A stretch of DNA of 64,000 nt from Acheta domesticus (Eukaryota > Arthropoda > Insecta > Orthoptera > Gryllidae). A program made the translations under genes and the position numbers. Below, one piece after another: positions 56,911 to 64,000 of this stretch. The stretch's first letter is position 1; every line of letters starts with the position of its first letter. The stretch covers positions 138,530,303-138,594,302 of the forward strand of contig JAHLJT010009436.1 of assembly GCA_031308135.1 (NCBI GenBank), read 5' to 3'. The notes below the pieces were generated by a model. It was not told where the DNA came from and searched no databases. It was given only the letters and a program-made list of their open reading frames with translations.

Positions 56911-57250
56911 GTTGAGATTCCAACGGTGGTAGGTTGTCGACACTAGCTTCATAACTCGATCGAATTCAACTTCTGTCTGGGGTAGAACTTCAGTGGCTGG
57001 TGTCTCTGATCAGAAGTTTTCCGAGGTTTCACCGATCAATATCAAGCGAATGTCGAGACAGAATCCCAACAAACGTGCTAAAGGCAGAGATCTTCGTCCC
57101 TCATTCTTGTCCCTCCCCTTAGACATATACACACTTAGCCTCACATGCACTGCACTACCGCACATGTCGGGAGATGAGTCTGCAGTTTAAGAGCTTTACC
57201 CAGCTGGTGCCGCTGCGGAAGACACTTGAAGAAAGAATCCCCGCAACCCG
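56911..57250 (+). repeat. SINE family A, 3'-truncated copy i
   Basis: It starts within the head (GGTGGTAGGTTGTCGACAC), keeps TCTGATCAGAAGTTTTCCG and CATGTCGGGAGATGAG, and fades after GCTGGTGCCGCTGCGG. Confidence 0.65.
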
Positions 57251-58248
57251 AGTGGAAAAGTTGGAGTGGCTAAGCTACGAGGGCCGCCGAGAAAAAATTA
57301 CAGAGTTAGAAATTGTATTTGATTGCGTACTTTTGTATTTAAAGGCACCTGACAGTGATCAATAAGTTCCTTTTGTATTTTTCACTCATTGTACCTCCCG
57401 CTCAGTTTATAAGCTGTATTTTGAGCTGTCCCGCTTCACTTTATAAGCAGTAAGCACTTTGATATATTTACATTATCTGAAGGTGTAATGCAAATGATAA
57501 ACACTGAATTCTGAAAAAAAAAAACTGAATTCTTATTGCAAACCATAAATATTTTCTCACTTCCTCTCACTAAACAGCGGTATAGTTTATTACATAGACC
57601 AAGAATATAATATAATTTTCAAATAAAATGTTTGGTACAGAAAAGTTGGCAGAAATATTGGAGAAAAAAAATGATCACCGCATATTGAGAATGCAAACCA
57701 ATAGAAGTTTCCTATGTTCGAACAGGAGTTTCACAAATTACTGAGAGATTACTCAGATATTCTCAGATTCTCTAAAACCAGATTAATGAAAAAAAATCGT
57801 GAAATTTCAAGTTAGTTTCTGAAGACAATTTGGATAAATATGCATACACTACGAAACTAATGCGTCTCTCAAAATAATATCAAGCGTTTCTCAGTTTTCT
57901 CACAAATATAGGAAGATTTTAAATTTTCAATCAAAACAACGATTTTAATGAACTCTTGAATGATGAAAGTTTAATTAAAAGTCATTACAACGTGTGAAAC
58001 ACAACGAGTTTTCATTGACGAAGGAAACTGACAAGCTTTTGCCTAATTAAAAAAGTGTCCAACGAATTCTCAGAAAAATTAATTGAAAAATACATGCAAT
58101 ACGTTTTTAATAAAATATTTTAAACATTAATGAGAAGCAACCATAATATCACTGTCTTTTGTGAAGCTACTAATCTGTTATATTACAATCCAAGCACCAT
58201 AAAAATATAATGTTAGAGGCTGTCTGTTCATTCCGCAAATTAAGGAAT
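57251..58248. other. A+T-rich stretch, no gene recognised
   Basis: No recognised coding sequence. A related pair of phrases (CCCGCTCAGTTTATAAGC and CCCGCTTCACTTTATAAGC) lies at 57398-57450. Confidence 0.4.
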
Positions 58249-58418
58249 GATGTGAGACCGTCTGAATGTCATACTACTTAGCATTAAGTGGAGTTCTAGG
58301 AGAAACATACTCGTGCGGTATTAACTACGTCGTGATGTGAGACCGTCTGAATGTCATACTACTTAGCATTAAGTGGAGCTCTAGGAGAAACATACTCGTG
58401 CGGTATTAACTACGTCGT
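58249..58418. repeat. 85-bp tandem duplication
   Basis: Units 58249-58333 and 58334-58418 differ at a single base (GAGTTCTAGG versus GAGCTCTAGG). The duplication is therefore much younger than the surrounding repeats. Confidence 0.95.
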
Positions 58419-59410
58419 TGCGTTGTTTCCTTAACGCGTCACTTCGTCAACTGATATTGTGAACACTCCTTTACTAGTATTTCTTTCTATTATGTTTAGA
58501 TAACCACTTAATTACAACACAACTCGGGTATTTTATTATGTGATTGGCGTGGCACAATATTTAAATCGCACACTCTCGATCAAATTTTGTACCTCGAATT
58601 CTTTATGCTTATAAAGTAAGTAATATTAAAAAAACATTGAGAATGCTTGACTGGCACTGTGGCTATCAGTTATTTTTTCTCTGTTCATCTTTTTCTTGTT
58701 TTTACTTTTCCTCGGCTACGTGCTCTGTAAAGTAAAAGTATTGATATCGGTCCAAAAAATTTAGATTTTGGTAGTAACATCCTTTTGCATTGTTCCTGGG
58801 ACGTTAAAAGAGGTTTTTAACAAGTCTATGCATACATGCATCAATGTATGAATTTATGTACGTATTTATATATGTATCTATTGCGACCTCCCTACCTCAG
58901 CTGAGAAAGCTGGTCGCAATCACCTGAGCAGCGCTGTGAGGCTAGATATGCCTAGGTGTATGCAAGAATATAGGTTGCTCTATACCATTAGTCGACAAAG
59001 TTTTCTTCACAAGAAATCTGAGTGCGATTTTTTCATACTGAATTCAAATATATATTCAAAATTTTTCCATCAGGCAGAGTTTTTTTGTAACAGCTACATT
59101 TTAAAATCTGATTTTAACGTTCTCTTTGACCTGTCATAGGAACCAGTACCATGTATGCACCGATTTTATTCAAGCTGTATTTAAGGAAATTAAATGTAAT
59201 ATCATTATGAATCACAAACAGACAATACTGTGCAGGTTTATTCATGTTTTGACATGCCCCGACCAGTTAATCTTGCATTGTGATGTGCCAGTATTGAGCT
59301 GTCTATGAGCTTGTTAGTACGAATGTCACTAGTGATATGTTTCCCTCCTTTGTGTTCAGAAGTGTACTGTGTAAGCAGTGTTTTAATGTTTTGTATTTGC
59401 ATCTCACCAA
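58419..59410. other. A+T-rich stretch, no gene recognised
   Basis: Frames of 60-75 codons without motifs. Confidence 0.4.
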
Positions 59411-60130
59411 CAATGTGTGTACATCATGCAGATAATTTCTGCTGTATTTGTGGTGACCTGACTTGAAAGACTCACAGGCGAAATTTAACGTCACACGAAA
59501 AAGTGTTATCAACATTACTTTGGCTGACAAGTTGGTGATTTGGAAAAGAACTGGTCCTCATATATATGAGAAAAAATGGTACACAACTTATGTCATTTGC
59601 AATTCCTATGATTTGGAGGGAAACGAAGGTTCATCTAAGTGATTATTTCTGTTCGACACATATTAAGGGAATCTCGTATTGCTCAACAGAAAAATGTGCC
59701 ACATGTCCATTTAGTGAATCCTGAAAAATATATTTACCTCCATTGCCTATTCAATTAGGCGAAATGAAACATTTAGTAAAAGCTGAGTTTTTCATTTGAA
59801 ATAAACATTTTCCAAACTAAATGATGCAGAAAAAAGGGATTTTTAGGATCACAAATGCGATTATAATGACTGATGAACATTTTGAAGAATTGTTAAATCC
59901 TCTGGAAAAAACCGTCTGGTAGTCTTTAAAATTTGTATTGCAATTTACTTGGAAACTATAAAGCAGAAACCTATCGGACATTGTGGCTGATATTCTGTAT
60001 TTTTATAAAGCAATGGGATGTAAATGTCTTTGAAACTTCCCTTCTTAGACTTTGACTCAGACTTCCACTCGGAAAATCTTGGGACTGTCATCGATGAGCA
60101 CGGAACAATGGAAATCATGTACAGTTCTCA
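59411..60130 (+). pseudogene. Decayed repeat-encoded protein, uncharacterised family
   Basis: Broken plus-strand frames line up, in order, with a protein I recall as very common in hydra, aphid and other invertebrate genomes. The blocks are HADNFCCICGDLT, MIWRETKVHLSDYYFC, LHCLFN/PIQLGEMKH-type, LGNYKAETYRT and LPFLDFDSDFHSENLGTVIDEHG. The first block has a C-x-x-C of possible metal-binding type. Stops and shifts are frequent, and about eight residues usually found after DEHG are missing. It is probably part of a mobile element. No biochemical function is known to me, and no terminal repeats were found. Confidence 0.65.
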
Positions 60131-60219
60131 ACACATAAAATGGGTAACGGCCAAATTCAGAAGTGCCCGTCTTTCCGCGCATTCTGGCACACTGTACGGA
60201 CGATAACGCCATCTGGTTC

Positions 60220-61368
60220 TTTCATAGTTAACTATTACAAAAGAACATTCGGAACCAACTGCCAACGACTGAGAAGCTGATGTGCTAGATTTCCCGCAAT
60301 CATGATCTCTAGTTTGAACGTTCTCTATGATACGCGTGTTTATCCGAATGATTGAGAGTATTGGCGTAGAAGGCACAGGGAGGCGAGGATAGTCTCCATC
60401 GCGTCGTCATGCAAGCCATTCGATCGTCTACAAGAAATATATCAATAAAGATAATATCATACAATACGACATAAAAAGTTCAGCACATGCAATAGAATTA
60501 GTGGATTTGAAAAGGAAATTTGGAAATTTTTAATTCTGATTTACTTGCAAAAAATCAATTGAATATCCCCTCTTTTAACACAAAACAACTTAACTACGTG
60601 AACGAATATTACGGATCCGAGACGAAGAAATGAAGTGTGCGAAGGCGGCTCCAGGATCGGAAAAATAATTGGGAGTTGGAAGTTTTGGCGAAGTAATAGT
60701 GCTCAAATATTAGTGTTAACGAAATTTAAGGTTTTTGCAACAATTAAACTAGGTATTCAGTAATACTTTTGCATTGCTTATCAAAATTGTTATTTTGTAA
60801 TATTCACCTCAAAGACAATTTGAGGACCCTTCCTCCGTATAGCGCACGTTTCGGAATTGTTTATAAAATTGTTAATTGTTGAAAAATTGTTAATTCGCAG
60901 TTTTCGGTTCTGGAATATAAGGGAGCCCTTTCCTCTTCAGAACTGCAAAATTTGGAAATTGTTTATAAATTTACAAATTTTGCGAAATTGTTTTATTGTC
61001 TTTTCTAAACTGCCTTTGAATGAGATGCAAAATTTCGCAATCCAATCGGCGCTATCGCCTTTCGTTTTCGAGATATGTAATTGTTTCTAAGAAATTAGCG
61101 TCTCATGACAACTCCCATTTCTTTGGAAGTCAATGGCAGTTCTCTCACAAATCTACCCTTCAAGCCGTTTTCCAAATGCAACGTGCATTGAGCGACACTC
61201 TTTTCTCATGCGACCCTGACACGAGAATTGTATTTGAAACAACCTTCAGAACGCATGTCGGTTGCTTTGCGAGTCAAAATCATGGAAACATGAGTTGTTA
61301 CAAATGTTCCCTAAATACGTAAATGCCAAGAAGGTCATCTTATGAGAACACAAATTCTCTGAGCATAT
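60220..61368. other. A+T-rich stretch, no gene recognised
   Basis: A 100-codon frame (61020-61322) and shorter ones have no known domain. Around 60850-60990 the phrase AATTGTTTATAAA is repeated. Confidence 0.4.
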
Positions 61369-61958
61369 TGTGGCGTACTGGACATGAAAAGCACAGACGA
61401 CAGATTCTGAATAGTATGTACAGTATATTTACAATAATAAATTACAAGATAATGTTACAAAATTGAAAACCTTAGGCAACCTTTCTATTCTCTAAGCCGC
61501 GAAACCCCGCGACCGTCCCTAGGCTGAGCCCAGTGCCTCTGCTCGAGAGCATGAGAAGCTGCGCGAAGTGCGAGCTGTCGGACATTTAGTCCCCGTAACT
61601 AGATGTTACATGGCCGGATGCCAAAACGTGCAAGGTTGCACGGAGATACCTCACGTCTTTCGACTCACTAGCGTATCCCCCGAGCGCATGTCGGCGCCGC
61701 AATAAATACCCCACGGCTCGTCCCCCACTCTACCAGCGGCGGGCGTCATTCGGCTCGCAAGCCAGCCCTCAGCAGAGAGCAGCGGTCATCAATGGACTCG
61801 CACTCAGGCACGCCCAGTTGTCCCGGTTATTTTGGGGCTGGGATTTCCTGCCCGGCGCGCGCCGGCGAGGCGCCGCCGCATTCCACCCCCATCCCCCATC
61901 CGGCTTAAGGCCGGGCTTTCCAGCGAAACGGCACGTGCGCCACCTCGCGACGCTACAG
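61369..61958 (-). repeat. 3' LTR of a Gypsy element
   Basis: On the minus strand the segment starts TGTAGCG (61958) and ends CGCCACA (61369), so it has short inverted ends of the TG...CA type. It is directly preceded by a purine-rich GGGAGGGTC of the kind used to prime plus-strand DNA. A TATA-like TATTTATT lies at 61701-61709, in a GC-rich promoter-like middle. The 5' LTR lies outside the window, so identity between the LTRs and the target duplication cannot be checked. Confidence 0.6.
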
Positions 61959-62565
61959 ACCCTCCCATGCCGGGGGTGAGAATTTTTTTTCGCAGCAAAA
62001 TATGCCCAGGAAAAAAATTCTGCTAGCTAAAGTACCTGGTCCTGAGACCTTATATCATAATTTTTTACATGAACATAATAATATCAAAACCCTATCTAGT
62101 CAAAATTTGTGAAATAAATTGTTTGCTGTCCCCCCTTTTTTTCCTAACTATGTTGCCATTTACATTTAAACCTTACATCTATTTACATACATAAATATTC
62201 TTGACGCATCTTGAACTACATAAAATCCTGAAATACAAAACATTTACTTTACATTGAAAGATTACATGATAATTCTTGACGCCTCTTGCATTAACCTGAA
62301 ATGACGCCTCTTGCATGAACCATGAAACCCTGAAATGTAAAATACAAAACATACATTGAAATATTACATAATAATTGTGGAATTCGTTATATACATCATG
62401 TGCCGTCCTTAACTGAATTTATTGACACATGTATGTATCTACATATAAAAATGATCACAATAATAAAACAAATTTTACCCTTGAATTTATAAAATTATTT
62501 ACATAGAATTTCACCGACATTTATACATGTCATGAACGTGTGTGTTCCCTACACTCGCCTGTGGA
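61959..62565 (-). other. 3' untranslated part of the Gypsy element
   Basis: About 600 bp of mostly A+T-rich non-coding sequence between the pol stop and the LTR. It contains a second purine run (AGGAAAAAAAGGGGGG on the minus strand, 62130-62145). No integrase-like coding sequence is visible in any frame. Confidence 0.6.
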
Positions 62566-64000
62566 TCAATTCACATAATCAAACATGCGACTAAGCGCAT
62601 CTGCATTAACATTTTCTGAGCCCTTTTTGTGCATGATGCGTAAATCGAGGTGCTGAATTAAAAGGGACCAGCGTAATAATCTGGGGTTTTTGCCAGACGT
62701 ATTACGCAACCAGACCAACGGGTTGTGGTCGGTTTCGACCTGAATTGTGGCCTGCCCGTCGAGATAAATCTTAAGTTTATCCAAGCCCCAAATAAGAGCC
62801 AAACACTCAAGTTCTGAGGTGCCATAATGAGTTTCTGTATCACTTAATTTACGGCTTAGAAAAACAACTGGTTGTACTACTCCCTCGTCATTTACTTGGT
62901 AGAGAACCACGCCTAAGCCTCTCTGAGATGCATCTGCCTGAACTCGAAATTCCTTGCTATAATCAGGAGCATATACCGCTGTTTTTTCGCTAAGAGCTTG
63001 TCGCAACTCATTGAAAGACTTTCACATGCCTCTGTCCAGACGACTTTACCCTGGCGCTCGCGTCCCCGCAGCGCATCTGTCAGTGCCGCCGCTTTCTCCG
63101 CAAACCCGGGTATCAAGCGTCGATAATATCCTACCAATCCGAGCAAAGAACGCACTTGTTTCTTTGATTCTGGTCTAGGAAAGTTCTGGATTGCTTGTAT
63201 CTTGGCTTCGGCGGCCGCAATTTCCCGTTACCGACGACGTAACCAAGATATTTTACATTAGCCCGCGCAAACAAGCACTTGCGCGGCTGCACTGTCAATT
63301 TGGCGGATTTCAATATACTAAAGACCGTATCTAGGTGCCGAATGTGTTCTTGCCAAGTGTTACTGAAAACCGCGATGTCATCAAGGTACGGTACCGCGAA
63401 TTCTTGGCAGTTTTTTAGCAAAGTGCCCATGATTTTACAGCATTGATAAGGGCCGTTCTTTATCCCGAAGGGTAACCTAAGCGGTCGATACGTGCCGAAA
63501 CTGGTCACGAACGCCGAATATCTCTGCGCCCTATCCGTAAGACCTATCTGCCAGAAACACTTACTTAAATCTAACACACTAATGATTTTAGCTGCAGCTA
63601 CCTGTTCAATCCGTTCTTCGAGATTGGGTAACGGAAAGTAATCTGTTTTAATAATCTCGTTGAGGCGCCTAAAATCTATGCAGGGCCGTGGAGACTTGCC
63701 CGGGGCCTCGATCAGGATCATAGGAGACGTATAATCACTCTCCGCCTCCACAATGATGTTGTCGCGAAGCATTTTGTCCACCTCTTCCCGCAATATCTTA
63801 GTTTGTCTCGGCGACATGCGGTAGGGTACACTTCGGACTACTTTATCAGTGTCAGTTAATTCAATGTCCATGGTCGTTACATCTGTAAGACCAGGTTTCT
63901 CACTAAAAATACACCTGTATTTACAAATGACATTTTTAAGTGCTTCGCGGAACTCGGGTTCAACCTTAGTATCGTTTAGCATTTCTTCCGCGTCAAAGTC
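62566..64000 (-). pseudogene. pol: Ty3/Gypsy pol: reverse transcriptase and RNase H
   Basis: The frame is open into the window edge, so the N-terminus is missing. The first block (to 63131) has SVPYRMSPRQ, CIDFRRLNEI, VLDLSKCFWQIGL (first catalytic Asp) and VPYLDDIAVFS (the catalytic YLDD, residues 199-202 from Met at 63982). A shift near 63216 moves the RT connection (LLGLVGYYRRLIPGFAEKA) to another frame, and one near 63020 moves RNase H to a third. RNase H keeps its acidic residues: VQADAS, SELEC, ETDHN and NADALSR. It stops at FDYVN. The product would copy the element's RNA to DNA. Two shifts make this copy inactive. Confidence 0.9.

Overview
This window looks like repeat-rich nuclear DNA from an arthropod, most likely an insect with a large genome. 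The basis is A+T-rich sequence packed with decayed copies of Ty3/Gypsy, I/Jockey, RTE-like, mariner, piggyBac and Mutator-like elements, tRNA-derived SINEs and simple repeats. I see no operon structure, no intact host gene, no rRNA or tRNA gene and no CRISPR array. The species cannot be fixed from the sequence.

Layout. 1-7.7 kb: A+T-rich DNA with a long non-coding repeat (family B), a duplicated stem-loop module, SINE family A copies and a mariner 5' fragment. 7.77-10.58 kb: one DNA element with perfect 30-bp terminal inverted repeats and a partly duplicated left end. 10.6-12.5 kb: a family B copy split by a Jockey-type LINE and carrying an expanded tetranucleotide tract. 13.5-14.7 kb: two family A SINEs around a GC-rich patch. 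16-20.2 kb: nested dyads, a mariner deletion derivative, a strong hairpin and an I-type LINE between inverted arms. 20.56-22 kb: a 1.2 kb block with (TA)n on both sides. 24.8-26.4 kb: an RTE-like LINE. 26.6-31.3 kb: mainly family B. 31.96-36.53 kb: two piggyBac copies in opposite orientation, around a minus-strand LINE, a 1.17 kb minisatellite and a tRNA-like SINE. 39-41.3 kb: a SINE, a possible LTR and a mariner remnant. 42.2-43.1 kb: family B. 45-52.7 kb: SINEs, a CpG-rich patch, a purine tract and a Mutator-like remnant. 53.6-57.3 kb: a nearly full-length mariner, SINEs and the strongest CpG-rich block. 58.2-60.2 kb: an 85-bp tandem duplication and a decayed repeat protein. 61.37-64 kb: the 3' half of a Gypsy element on the minus strand.

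The genes do not work together; they are separate mobile-element remains. The best leads are the inverted-repeat element at 7.77-10.58 kb, the SINE family A copies with tRNA-like heads, the block seated in (TA)n, the inverted piggyBac pair, and the Gypsy element whose pol ends at RNase H with no integrase before the LTR. Family names come from remembered motifs, without database searches.
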